NCBI RefSeq assembly: GCF_040050925.1
Contig: NZ_CP157390.1
Location: forward strand, 1,240,001-1,304,000
DNA: 64,000 nt
Direction of reading: 5' to 3'
From: Leifsonia sp. NPDC080035
Lineage (GTDB): Bacteria; Actinomycetota; Actinomycetes; Actinomycetales; Microbacteriaceae
Shown here: positions 30,872-38,555 of the stretch, piece after piece
How the letters are laid out: each line of letters opens with the position of its first letter
How positions within the stretch are numbered: the stretch's first letter is position 1
Translations under genes and position numbers: made by a program
Notes under the pieces: model-generated
The model's database searches: none
Told to the model about the DNA's origin: nothing
Seen by the model: only the letters and a program-made list of their open reading frames with translations

Positions 30872-31233
30872 CAGCAGAGGCAGAACGGGTGGCCGGACGG
30901 GTCCTCGTAGACCTGGAAGCCGCCGTCGGCGTCCAGGTCGTGGGCCGGCCTCAGCAGCCGGGCGCCGCTGGCGACGGCGTGCTCGTGCGCCTCGCGGATG
31001 TCGTCCACGTACAGGTCGAGGTGCAGCTGCTGCTGGGCGCCGTCCGGCCACTGGGGCCGCTCGTGGTTCGGGGCGAGCTGGAAGCCGAGCCGCGGCTCAC
31101 CGTCGACGCGCACCGTGCGCCAGCCCTCGTCCTCGCTGTCGGTGACCTCGCCGCCGAGCAGACGCGCCCAGAAGCCCGCCTCCCCGTCGAGGTCGGGGGT
31201 GTCGAACACGACGATCTGCCGGTGGATGTTCAT
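30868..31233 (-). CDS. VOC/glyoxalase-family protein
   Basis: A 121-residue vicinal-oxygen-chelate protein made of two beta-alpha-beta-beta-beta units: IHRQIVVFDTPDLDGEAGFW and LHLDLYVDDIREAHEHAVAS, closing VYEDPSGHPFCLCW. This is the short single-chain dimerising form. Start at 31233 (MNIHRQI) is preferred; ATG at 31245 adds four residues. Its stop overlaps the NmrA-like start. Substrate unknown. Confidence 0.82.
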   Translation of the reverse strand: MNIHRQIVVFDTPDLDGEAGFWARLLGGEVTDSEDEGWRTVRVDGEPRLGFQLAPNHERPQWPDGAQQQLHLDLYVDDIREAHEHAVASGARLLRPAHDLDADGGFQVYEDPSGHPFCLCW

Positions 31234-31285
31234 GGGGCCATCCAAGCCCGCACCGACGCGCCGGGCAAGAGCCGGGATGCGGGTG

Positions 31286-31308
31286 CTTGACCCTCACACC
31301 GTGTCAGG
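31286..31308. promoter_or_regulatory. MerR-type operator/promoter
   Basis: TTGACCCTCACACCGTGTCA within 31286-31308 has a -35 hexamer (TTGACC) merged with an imperfect inverted repeat (TTGAC...GTCAG), the arrangement recognised by drug- and metal-sensing MerR activators. It precedes the MerR gene by 20 nt, suggesting autoregulation. Confidence 0.6.
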
Positions 31309-31327
31309 CTGGAGCGTGGTCTCCAAC

Positions 31328-32149
31328 ATGTACACCATCGGAGAGTTCGCCGCGATCGGCCGGATCAGCGTCAGGATGCTGCGGCACTATGACGCGATCG
31401 GCCTGCTGCCGCCCGCCCGCGTGGACGAGCGCAGCGGCTACCGCTTCTACTCGGACGCGCAGCTGGGCGACCTGCTGCTCGTCGTGGAGCTGCGGCAGCT
31501 CGGGGTCGGCCTCGACGCCATCGCCGCCGTGCTCGCGTCCGACGACCCGCGGCCCGCCCTGTCGGCGGCGCTGCGGCAGCGCCGGAACGAGCTGCAGGCG
31601 GGGATCGCCGAGGACCGGTCGCGGCTCGACCGCGTCGAGCGGCGCCTCCGGATACTGGAAGGAATCGAGATCATGTCGACACCCGTCGAATACCGGCCGC
31701 TGGACGCGGTCACCGTCTACGCCGTGAGCGCCACCGCTCCCGGCATGGGGCCGGAATACGTCGGCCCCATGGTCGGCCCCCTGATCGGCGAGCTGGACCG
31801 TGCGCTCCAGGCCGCGGGGCGCCCCATCCTGGAGCCGTCGGTGTTCTGGTACGAGGCACGCGAGGACGAGCGGCTCCAGGTGCACATCTCGTATCCCGCC
31901 GAAACGCCGCCGCGCCCGGGCGATGGCTACGCGGTGGTGGACCTGCCCGCCGTCCCGCTCGCCGCGACGCTGCTGCACCGCGGCGACATGACCGGGATCG
32001 GCGACTCGTGGATGGCGCTCACCGAGCAGCTGGTGGCCGACGGCTACCGCGTGTCCGGCCCCACCCGTGAGGTCTATCTCGAGGCGACCGGACACGAGCC
32101 CGGTCCCGACTGGGTCACTGAGCTCCAGGCACCCGTCGAGCGCATCTAG
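31328..32149 (+). CDS. MerR-family regulator with a GyrI-like effector domain
   Basis: A 273-residue activator. The N-terminal winged helix is MYTIGEFAAIGRISVRMLRH followed by YDAIGLLPPARVDERSGYRF; a long dimerisation helix follows (LRQRRNELQAGIAEDRSRLD). From about residue 120 the GyrI-like domain (VEYRPLDAVTVYAVSATAPG ... EVYLEATG) binds an unknown, probably hydrophobic, ligand. This is the BmrR-like layout. Start at 31328; a GTG at 31316 is in frame. Confidence 0.9.
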   Translation: MYTIGEFAAIGRISVRMLRHYDAIGLLPPARVDERSGYRFYSDAQLGDLLLVVELRQLGVGLDAIAAVLASDDPRPALSAALRQRRNELQAGIAEDRSRLDRVERRLRILEGIEIMSTPVEYRPLDAVTVYAVSATAPGMGPEYVGPMVGPLIGELDRALQAAGRPILEPSVFWYEAREDERLQVHISYPAETPPRPGDGYAVVDLPAVPLAATLLHRGDMTGIGDSWMALTEQLVADGYRVSGPTREVYLEATGHEPGPDWVTELQAPVERI

Positions 32150-32160
32150 CGGCCCCCGGC

Positions 32161-32230
32161 ACCCGCCGACTACGCAGAAAGTGCACTCAAAACCGCCGAG
32201 TACGGAGAGGATCTCCGTACTCGGCGGTTT
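32161..32230. repeat. Dispersed palindromic repeat, CCGCCGAGTACG family, copy 3
   Basis: A half-copy (CCCGCCGACTACGCAGAAAG from 32162) precedes a perfect 18-bp inverted repeat, AAACCGCCGAGTACGGAG (32190-32207) and its complement (32213-32230), with a 5-nt loop. It lies between the MerR and araA gene ends, which converge. Confidence 0.85.
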
Positions 32231-32307
32231 CGGTGTGAAGGGGTGAGGGAGAGGGCCCGGCCGCCGACGCCGATGACATGCCGACGGCCGGGAGTCGGGG
32301 CCCGGGG

Positions 32308-33825
32308 TCAGATGCCCCGGGCGAGGCGGTAGTAGGCGGCGTTCCAGTCGAGCTCGCGCTGGAAGCCGCGGAGCGTCGTGTCCTCGTCGATCACCAGCAG
32401 CTCGGTGCGGGCCATCCGTGCGAAGTCCTCGAACGCCTGGATGCCGACGGCGGTGCTCATCACGGTGTGGTGCGCCGCGCCCGCCTCGAGCCACGCGGTC
32501 GCCGAGGTCGTGAAGTCGGGGGCCGGCTTCCACACCGCGCGACCCACCGGCAGCTTCGGCAGCGGTGCGGTCGGCTCGACGACCTCGACCACGTTCGCGA
32601 CCAGCCGGAACCGGTCGCGCATGTCCGAGAGGGCGACCACGACGGCGGGTCCGGGGTCCGCGGTGAACACCAGGCGCACCGGGTCGTCCTTGCCGCCGAT
32701 CCCGAGGGGATGCACCTCCAGCGTCGGCTTCGCGCTGGTCAGCGCCGGCGAGACCTCGAGCATGTGCGCGCCGAGGATGCGCTCGTCGCCGGGCGTGAGG
32801 TCGTACGTGTAGTCCTCCATGAGGGAGGCGCCGCCCGGCAGGCCCGCGCCCATCACGTTCGCCGCGCGCACCAGGATGGCCGTCTTCCAGTCCCCCTCCG
32901 CACCGAAGCCGTAGCCCTCGGCCATCAGGCGCTGCACCGCGAGGCCGGGCAGCTGCTTCAGCGCGCCCAGGTCCTCGAAGCTCGTGGTGAACGCACCGAA
33001 GCCGCCCTCCTCCAGGAAGGCGCGCAGCCCGAGCTCGATCGCGGCGCCGTCCCGCAGCGACTGGTGCCGGTCGCCGCCGCGGCGGAGCTCGGGAGCGACG
33101 TCGTAGAGGTCCTCGTACTCGGTGACCAGCGCATCCACGTCGCCGTCGGCGGCGGCGGACACCGCCTCCGCGAGCTCGTTCACGCCCCAGGTGTTCACCT
33201 GCACGCCGAGGCGCAGCTCGGCCTCGGTCTTGTCGCCCTCGGTCACAGCGACGAAGCGCATGTTGTCTCCGAAGCGGGCGAGCTTCAGCGAACGCGTCGC
33301 CGCCCAGCCCGCCGCGGCGCGCATCCAGGTGCCGATGCGGGAAGCGACGACGGGGCTGCTGACGTGACCGACCACGGTCGTGCGCGGGACGCCGAGCCGG
33401 GTCTGGATGTACCCGAACTCGCGGTCGCCGTGCGCGGCCTGGTTGAGGTTCATGAAGTCGAAGTCGATCTCGCCCCACGGCAGCTCGACGTTCGCCTGGG
33501 TGTGGAAGTGCAGCAGCGGCTTCTGCAGGGCGTCGAGGCCGGCGATCCACATCTTCGCCGGGCTGAACGTGTGCATCCAGGCGATCAGGCCGATCACCCG
33601 GTCGTCGGCGTTCGCCTCCAGCGCCGTGCGGCGGATCGCGTCCGCGTCGGTGAGCACCGGCTTCCAGACGACGCGCACCGGCACGTCGGAGGACGCGGCA
33701 AGCCGGTCGGCGATCCCGCGGGACTGCTCGGCGACCTGGGCCAGCGTCTCCGGCCCGTACAGGTGCTGGCTGCCGGTGAGGAACCAGACCTCGTACGGCT
33801 CGAGGGAGGTGGTGAGCTTCGGCAT
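32308..33825 (-). CDS. araA: L-arabinose isomerase
   Basis: A 505-residue isomerase converting L-arabinose to L-ribulose. Family blocks are YEVWFLTGSQHLYGPETL at the N-terminus, IGLIAWMHTFSPAKMWIAGL, LLHFHTQANVELPW and GYGFGAEGDWKTA. Length matches the usual 500 residues. The ATG at 33825 overlaps the araD stop (TGATG), and it is the last gene of araBDA. Confidence 0.95.
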   Translation of the reverse strand: MPKLTTSLEPYEVWFLTGSQHLYGPETLAQVAEQSRGIADRLAASSDVPVRVVWKPVLTDADAIRRTALEANADDRVIGLIAWMHTFSPAKMWIAGLDALQKPLLHFHTQANVELPWGEIDFDFMNLNQAAHGDREFGYIQTRLGVPRTTVVGHVSSPVVASRIGTWMRAAAGWAATRSLKLARFGDNMRFVAVTEGDKTEAELRLGVQVNTWGVNELAEAVSAAADGDVDALVTEYEDLYDVAPELRRGGDRHQSLRDGAAIELGLRAFLEEGGFGAFTTSFEDLGALKQLPGLAVQRLMAEGYGFGAEGDWKTAILVRAANVMGAGLPGGASLMEDYTYDLTPGDERILGAHMLEVSPALTSAKPTLEVHPLGIGGKDDPVRLVFTADPGPAVVVALSDMRDRFRLVANVVEVVEPTAPLPKLPVGRAVWKPAPDFTTSATAWLEAGAAHHTVMSTAVGIQAFEDFARMARTELLVIDEDTTLRGFQRELDWNAAYYRLARGI

Positions 33826-34529
33826 CAGGAGAGGGATCCTTCCGGGTTCTGTCCGTAGACGTTCTGGTAGCGGTCGAAGAGACGGTCGATCGCCTCCTGC
33901 GGGATGGGCACAAGCGGACCGCCCTGGCGCGCGATGTGCACGGTGCGGGCGACGTCCTCGGCCATCACGGCCGCCTTGACCGCGTCGCGCGCATCCTTTC
34001 CGATGGTGAAGACACCGTGGTTCTGCATCAGGACGGCGCGGCTGCGGTGGCCGGTCAGGGTCTGCACGATGCCGCGGCCGATGGAGTCGTCGCCGATGAT
34101 CGCGAACGGGCCGATCGGGATCTCGCCGCCGAACTCGTCGGCCATGGCGGTGATGACGCACGGGATGGGTTCGGCGCGCGCTGCCCAGGCCGTCGCGTAG
34201 GTGGAGTGCGTGTGCACGACGCCCGCGACCTCCGGCATGTTCCGGTAGACGTAGGCGTGCGCGGCGGTGTCCGACGACGGTGACCGGTCACATCCGATCG
34301 ATCCCGGCACGACCTCGCCGTCGAGCGTGCACAGGATCATGTTCTCGGGGGCGAGATCGTCGTAGTCCACGCCGCTCGGCTTGATCACGAAGAGGTCCTC
34401 GCCCGGCACCCGCTCGGAGATGTTGCCGCCGGTCCAGACGACGAGGCCGTAACGGACGAGCTCGTCGTGCAGCGCCGCGACCCGTTCCCGGACGGCGCGG
34501 ACGGTGGGGGTCTCGTGCTCGGTGGTCAT
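33825..34529 (-). CDS. araD: L-ribulose-5-phosphate 4-epimerase
   Basis: A 234-residue class II aldolase-fold epimerase producing D-xylulose 5-phosphate for the pentose phosphate pathway. Zinc-binding His residues are in VVHTHSTYATAWA and LMQNHGVFTIG; TGGNISERVPGE and KPSGVDYDDL bind phosphate. It starts 12 nt after araB and overlaps araA. A palindrome identical in its 12-bp core to the araB operator lies within its coding sequence at 34279-34292. Confidence 0.94.
   Translation of the reverse strand: MTTEHETPTVRAVRERVAALHDELVRYGLVVWTGGNISERVPGEDLFVIKPSGVDYDDLAPENMILCTLDGEVVPGSIGCDRSPSSDTAAHAYVYRNMPEVAGVVHTHSTYATAWAARAEPIPCVITAMADEFGGEIPIGPFAIIGDDSIGRGIVQTLTGHRSRAVLMQNHGVFTIGKDARDAVKAAVMAEDVARTVHIARQGGPLVPIPQEAIDRLFDRYQNVYGQNPEGSLS
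34279..34292. promoter_or_regulatory. Operator-like palindrome inside araD
   Basis: GGTGACCGGTCACA shares the perfect 12-bp GTGACCGGTCAC core of the site upstream of araB (36233-36246). It lies about 240 bp inside araD. It could be an auxiliary operator for the same LacI-type repressor, or coincidence. Confidence 0.45.
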
Positions 34530-34541
34530 GAACGGTGCTCC

Positions 34542-36221
34542 TCAGCTCTCGTCGCTCTCGGTGGGCCTCGCCGCTCTCAGCGGGATGGCCGCGACGGCGG
34601 CGCGCTCGGCGGCGAGGCCGGCCTCGTAGCGGTCGAGGTAGGCGGAGAAGCCGGCCACGTCGGCCGGGTCCGGCGCGACCGTGTCGACGTCGAAGCCGCC
34701 GAAGACGCGGGTCTCGAGATAGCGGTCGAGCGGGAGCGGTTCGGCGTCCGCGCCGGTGTCCGGCGCTGCGCCCGATCTCGCGCTTGCGGCGTACGCGGCG
34801 AGCACCGCGATGCCCCACGCGCCGCCCTCGGACGCGGTGTGCGCGATCGAGACGGGAGCGTCGAGCGCACCGGCGAGGAACCGCTGCGCGACCCCGGCCG
34901 TGCGGAAGACGCCGCCGTGCCCGAACATCCGATCGAGCGCGACGCCCTCCTCTGCCAGCACGCGCATCCCGAGCGCCAGCGTCCCGAAGACGCCGTAGAC
35001 CTGGGCGCGCATGAAGCCGCCGAGGGTGAACCGGCTGTCGGGGGTGCGGACGACCAGCGGCCGGCCCTCCGCGAGGCCGGCGATCGGCTCCCCCGCCAGG
35101 TGGTTGTAGGCGAGCAGTCCGCCCGCGTCCGGTTCGCCGTCGAGCGCCTCGCGCAGCAGCGTCTCGAAGACGACGTCGGCGTCGAGCGGGACGCCCGCGG
35201 CCTCGGCGAACCGGCCGAACAGCCCCACCCACGCCGCGAGCTCGCTCGCACCGTTGTTGCAGTGCACCATCGCCACCGGGTCGCCCGCGGGAGTGGTCAC
35301 CACGTCCAGCTCGTCGTGCACTCGCGCGAGCGGCTTCTCGAGAACGACCATCGCGAAGACGCTCGTGCCCGCGCTGACGTTGCCGGTGCGCGGCGCCACC
35401 GAGTTGGTCGCGACCATGCCGGTTCCCGCGTCGCCCTCCGGCGGGCAGAACGGCGCGCCGGGGCGCAGCGTCCCCGAGGGGTCAAGCAGTGCAGCGCCCT
35501 CGGCGGTGAGCTCGCCCGCCGCGCGGCCCGCCCGGAGGGACTCGGGGAGCAGCGTTCGCAGCGCCGGGATGCGCCCGGCCGCGAGTCCGTCGTAGCGGGC
35601 GATCAGCTCGGCGTCGTAGTCGGAGGTGGCGGGGTCGATCGGGAACATCCCGGATGCGTCGCCGACGCCGAGCACCCGCCGCCCGGTGAGGCGCTGGTGC
35701 ACGTAGCCGGCCAGTGTGTTGATCGAGTCGAGGCGCGCGAGGTGCGGCTCCTCGTCGAGGACGGCCTGGTGCAGGTGGGCGATCGACCAGCGCAGCGGGA
35801 TGTTGACCCCGAGCAGCACGGACAGTTCGGCGGCCGCCGGACCGGTCGTCGTGTTGCGCCAGGTGCGGAACGGGACGAGCAGCTCGCCGTCCGCGTCGAA
35901 CGCGAGGTAGCCGTGCATCATCGCCGAGAGGCCGACCGCGCCGAGGCGTTGCGGGCGCACGCCGTGGCGGCGCTCGGCGTCGGCGGCCATGTCCGCGTAC
36001 GCGGCCTGCAGCCCCGACCAGATCGCGTCGACCGGATACGTCCACATCCGGTCGCTGAAGTCGTTCTCCCACTCGTGGCCGCCGACGGCGAGCACGGTGG
36101 CGGGGTCATCCAGCAGCACGAGGCAGGCCTTGATGCGCGTCGAGCCGAACTCGATGCCGAGGGCGGTGCGGGCCTCCGCGATCGCGCTCCTGGCGGCGCC
36201 GTCGTCGAGCGTCATCCTCAT
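34542..36221 (-). CDS. araB: FGGY-family carbohydrate kinase, ribulokinase by context
   Basis: A 559-residue FGGY kinase. The N-terminal phosphate loop is ALGIEFGSTRIKACLVLLDD and the C-terminal ATP-binding region includes GMRVLAEEGVALDRMFGHGG and VFRTAGVAQRFLAGAL. Length fits AraB. Its position before araD and araA makes L-ribulose the likely substrate, although FGGY kinases cannot be told apart by motif alone. GAGGTGAGG precedes ATG at 36221; ATG at 36215 is also possible. Confidence 0.85.
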   Translation of the reverse strand: MRMTLDDGAARSAIAEARTALGIEFGSTRIKACLVLLDDPATVLAVGGHEWENDFSDRMWTYPVDAIWSGLQAAYADMAADAERRHGVRPQRLGAVGLSAMMHGYLAFDADGELLVPFRTWRNTTTGPAAAELSVLLGVNIPLRWSIAHLHQAVLDEEPHLARLDSINTLAGYVHQRLTGRRVLGVGDASGMFPIDPATSDYDAELIARYDGLAAGRIPALRTLLPESLRAGRAAGELTAEGAALLDPSGTLRPGAPFCPPEGDAGTGMVATNSVAPRTGNVSAGTSVFAMVVLEKPLARVHDELDVVTTPAGDPVAMVHCNNGASELAAWVGLFGRFAEAAGVPLDADVVFETLLREALDGEPDAGGLLAYNHLAGEPIAGLAEGRPLVVRTPDSRFTLGGFMRAQVYGVFGTLALGMRVLAEEGVALDRMFGHGGVFRTAGVAQRFLAGALDAPVSIAHTASEGGAWGIAVLAAYAASARSGAAPDTGADAEPLPLDRYLETRVFGGFDVDTVAPDPADVAGFSAYLDRYEAGLAAERAAVAAIPLRAARPTESDES

Positions 36222-36232
36222 CCTCACCTCGT

Positions 36233-36288
36233 TGTGACCGGTCACACGTTCGTGACGAGCCTAAGCCACCGCCCCACCTCCGTGTCAA
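36233..36288 (-). promoter_or_regulatory. araB promoter with LacI-type operator
   Basis: On the minus strand, a consensus -35 TTGACA (36283-36288) and a -10 TAGGCT (36258-36263) are 19 bp apart (18 if TTAGGC is used). The perfect 14-bp palindrome TGTGACCGGTCACA (36233-36246) lies just downstream of the expected start of transcription, where a LacI-family repressor would block elongation or initiation. Confidence 0.75.
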
Positions 36289-36297
36289 GCCGCCCGG

Positions 36298-36354
36298 ACA
36301 TTTGCGCCAAATCGCGGTTCCGAGCGCGCCGAAGCCGACATGTGCGCCACATGT
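36298..36354. repeat. Dispersed element with paired TTGCGCCA boxes, copy 2
   Basis: ACATTTGCGCCAAAT (36298-36312) and ACATGTGCGCCACATGT (36338-36354) flank a GC-rich spacer, as at 8379-8435. The second box is a perfect 7-bp stem with a CGC loop. It lies between the lacI stop and the araB promoter and could terminate lacI. Confidence 0.65.
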
Positions 36355-36384
36355 CCCCCGCCGGACGCCGGAGCCGCGACAGTG

Positions 36385-37389
36385 CTACGCGGACTCGCGG
36401 ATCACGAGCTGCGGGGGCACCGGGTCCACGGCGCCGGGCGTCCCGCCCTCGATGTGGGCAACCAGCCGCGCGACGCAGCGGCGGCCCAGCTCGGCGAAGT
36501 CCTGGCGCACGGTCGTCAGCGGCGGGGCGAAGAACGCGGCCTCCGGGATGTCGTCGAAGCCGACCACCGCGAGGTCCTCCGGCACCCGGCGCCCGAGCCC
36601 GCGTGCGGCGTGCAGCACGCCGAGCGCCATCTGGTCGTTGGAGGAGAACACGGCGGTGATGCTCTGGTCGGCGAGCAGCTCGGCCGCGATCGCGGCGGCG
36701 GAGGCGGCGGTCCAGTCGCCCTCGCGCGAGACGACGGCGTCCGCGGCCGCGCCGGCCTCTGCCATCTCCGCGAGGAAGCCTTCGCGGCGCGCGATCGCCT
36801 CGGACCAGTCGGCGGGACCGCTCAGGTGCGCGATCCTGCGGTGGCCGCCGGCGAGCAGCCGGCGGGTGGCGAGGCGCGCACCCTCCACCTGGTCGACGAA
36901 CACGCCGTCGTCGCCCGAGACGCCCGCTCCGTGCAGCGTGACCGAGGGGACGCCGAGCGCGACCGCCCGCATCGCATCCTGCGCCCTCGCCTGCGGCGCG
37001 ATGACGATGACGCCCTCCACCGCCTGCGCGAGCAGGTGATCCAGCGCGGCCTCGAGGCCCACGCGGTCGAGGGAGGCGGCGTGCGCGACGGTCACGAAGT
37101 AGCCGGCCTCGCGCGCGGCCGTCTCCACGGCGTCGAGGCTGGAGGCCGGACCGAACAGAGACGACGCCGACGCCGCGAGCACGCCGAGTGTGCGCGAGCG
37201 CGCGGTCGTGAGCATCCTGGCGGCGCGGTTGGGGCGGAAGTTGAGGTCGGCCATGGCCGCGAGCACGCGCTCGCGGGTCTCCGGCCGGATGCTGGGGTGC
37301 GCGTTGAGCACGCGCGAGACGGTCTGGCGCGACACCCCGGCCGCTGCCGCGACCTCCCGGACCCCCGGCACGCGCACGCTCTCGCTCAC
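36385..37389 (-). CDS. LacI-family repressor, probable regulator of araBDA
   Basis: A 334-residue LacI/GalR regulator. The HTH and hinge are VREVAAAAGVSRQTVSRVLN through FRPNRAARMLTTARSRTLGV. A periplasmic-binding-protein-like effector domain follows, ending LTTVRQDFAELGRRCVARLV. GTG at 37389 is chosen because TAGGGT ends 6 nt before it (leaderless); GTG at 37395 is in frame. It lies directly upstream of araB on the same strand and is the likely reader of the TGTGACCGGTCACA sites; L-arabinose or a derivative would be the inducer. Confidence 0.9.
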   Translation of the reverse strand: MSESVRVPGVREVAAAAGVSRQTVSRVLNAHPSIRPETRERVLAAMADLNFRPNRAARMLTTARSRTLGVLAASASSLFGPASSLDAVETAAREAGYFVTVAHAASLDRVGLEAALDHLLAQAVEGVIVIAPQARAQDAMRAVALGVPSVTLHGAGVSGDDGVFVDQVEGARLATRRLLAGGHRRIAHLSGPADWSEAIARREGFLAEMAEAGAAADAVVSREGDWTAASAAAIAAELLADQSITAVFSSNDQMALGVLHAARGLGRRVPEDLAVVGFDDIPEAAFFAPPLTTVRQDFAELGRRCVARLVAHIEGGTPGAVDPVPPQLVIRESA

Positions 37390-37421
37390 ATCCACACCCT
37401 AGCGACCGCGCTCACCCGCCC

Positions 37422-37448
37422 ACCGCCGAGTACACGGAAAGTGCGGCC
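37422..37448. repeat. Half-copy of the CCGCCGAGTACG repeat
   Basis: CCGCCGAGTACACGGAAAGT matches the leading half of copy 3 (CCGCCGACTACGCAGAAAGT at 32163) but lacks the palindrome that follows there. It abuts a different palindrome at 37461-37517. Confidence 0.6.
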
Positions 37449-37460
37449 GGGGCACCACCC

Positions 37461-37517
37461 CGATTCGTCACGAATGCGCGCCGTTCGTGACGAATCCCGC
37501 GCATTCGTGACGAATCG
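37461..37517. repeat. Perfect 20-bp inverted repeat, ATTCGTGACGAAT type
   Basis: CGATTCGTCACGAATGCGCG (37461-37480) and its exact complement (37498-37517) enclose a 17-nt loop that itself contains a third TTCGTGACGAATC. CCACC and GGTGG extend the fold outward. It lies upstream of lacI and downstream of the Nudix gene end (37540). Confidence 0.8.
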
Positions 37518-37539
37518 ATGTGGTGGTGCGAGAGAAGCG

Positions 37540-37944
37540 TCAGTCGATGAGGTCGAGGGCGGCGAGGCGGGTCAGAACCTCGCGGCCGGCGGGCGGGCAG
37601 CGGTCGGCGTCCGCGGTCGTGACCCAGTGCAGGGCGCCCACCTCGGCGGAGGCGGCGGGATCCGCGTCCGTCTCCGCGCGGAACACGCGCATGTGCACCT
37701 CACGGCCGTCCGGCTCGCCGTGCGCCTGCGTGCGCACCTCGAAGAGCTCCACGAGCCCGTCGGCGTCCAGGCGCAGGGACACCTCCTCGTGGGCCTCGCG
37801 CGCCGCGCCCTCGGCGGCGGTCTCCCCCGGGTCGATCTTTCCGCCCGGCATGTAGTACACGTCCCGATCGCGGGCGGTCACCATCAGCACGCGGCGATCG
37901 CGCACCAGCGCGACAGCCGCGACGAGCAACGGGGGAAGGGCCAT
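37540..37944 (-). CDS. Nudix hydrolase
   Basis: A 134-residue Nudix protein. The Nudix box is GGKIDPGETAAEGAAREAHE followed by EVSL, matching GX5EX7REUXEEXGU except that the last Gly is Ser. Such enzymes hydrolyse nucleoside diphosphates linked to another group; this resembles MutT-like house-cleaning members. TAGCGT ends 6 nt before ATG at 37944; the spacer GAAGGG could also serve as a ribosome binding site. Confidence 0.87.
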   Translation of the reverse strand: MALPPLLVAAVALVRDRRVLMVTARDRDVYYMPGGKIDPGETAAEGAAREAHEEVSLRLDADGLVELFEVRTQAHGEPDGREVHMRVFRAETDADPAASAEVGALHWVTTADADRCPPAGREVLTRLAALDLID

Positions 37945-37988
37945 CCCTTCACGCTAGCGACTCCCGCAGGCACCCTTCGCCGACCGAG

Positions 37989-38037
37989 GGGCACGTCGTT
38001 GTCGCTTTTCGGGGCGAAAAGTGACAACGACGTGCCC
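37989..38037 (-). terminator. 23-bp hairpin downstream of the SRPBCC gene
   Basis: GGGCACGTCGTTGTCGCTTT (from 37989, arm to 38011) pairs with the arm at 38015-38037 over 23 bp with one mismatch, leaving a 3-nt GGG loop. The strongest single hairpin in the window. It lies 37 nt after the SRPBCC stop (38074, minus strand), as expected for a terminator. Confidence 0.7.
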
Positions 38038-38073
38038 TTCCGCGGTCTGCGCAGGCGGTGCGAAACGCGGGGG

Positions 38074-38523
38074 TCAGGACTCCGCGACCTGCTTCAGCTG
38101 GCGCAGGCCGCGCTCGAAGTCCGGGCCCACCAGCTTGTCCAGGTTGATGAAGCGCGAAAGGAACGTCTTCGGGCTCTCCATCCGCCAGATCACGCGCGTC
38201 GCGTCGTCGCCCTCCGCGTCCAGCACGAACCGGATGTCGCTCGTCGAGCGGAACGGCCGCGTGAACCGCAGGTCGATGCTCACGCCGTCCGGGTCGACGG
38301 CCGTGATCCGCATGGACCCCGCGCCCGCCTTGCGGTCGCCCTCCCAGCGATAGCTGGAGCCGACCGTCCCCGGCTCGCCGCCGTACTCGCGGTCCATGCC
38401 GGGGTCGGTGCCCTCCCACGGCGACCACTCGATCCACTGCGGGAGGTTCGCGATCATCGGCAGCAGCCGGTCGGGGGCGACCAGGATGCGCTCGGTGCGC
38501 TCGACGATCACGGAGGCGGCCAT
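38074..38523 (-). CDS. SRPBCC (START-like) protein
   Basis: A 149-residue protein of the polyketide cyclase/Bet v1-like fold: SVIVERTERILVAPDRLLPM, LPQWIEWSPWEGTDP, and a long C-terminal helix FLSRFINLDKLVGPDFERGL. Such proteins bind hydrophobic ligands in a deep cavity. ATG at 38523 has TAGGGT ending 6 nt before it (leaderless). Ligand unknown. Confidence 0.85.
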   Translation of the reverse strand: MAASVIVERTERILVAPDRLLPMIANLPQWIEWSPWEGTDPGMDREYGGEPGTVGSSYRWEGDRKAGAGSMRITAVDPDGVSIDLRFTRPFRSTSDIRFVLDAEGDDATRVIWRMESPKTFLSRFINLDKLVGPDFERGLRQLKQVAES

Positions 38524-38555
38524 GCGCACACCCTAGCGCCCGGCCTCCGCGGGGA

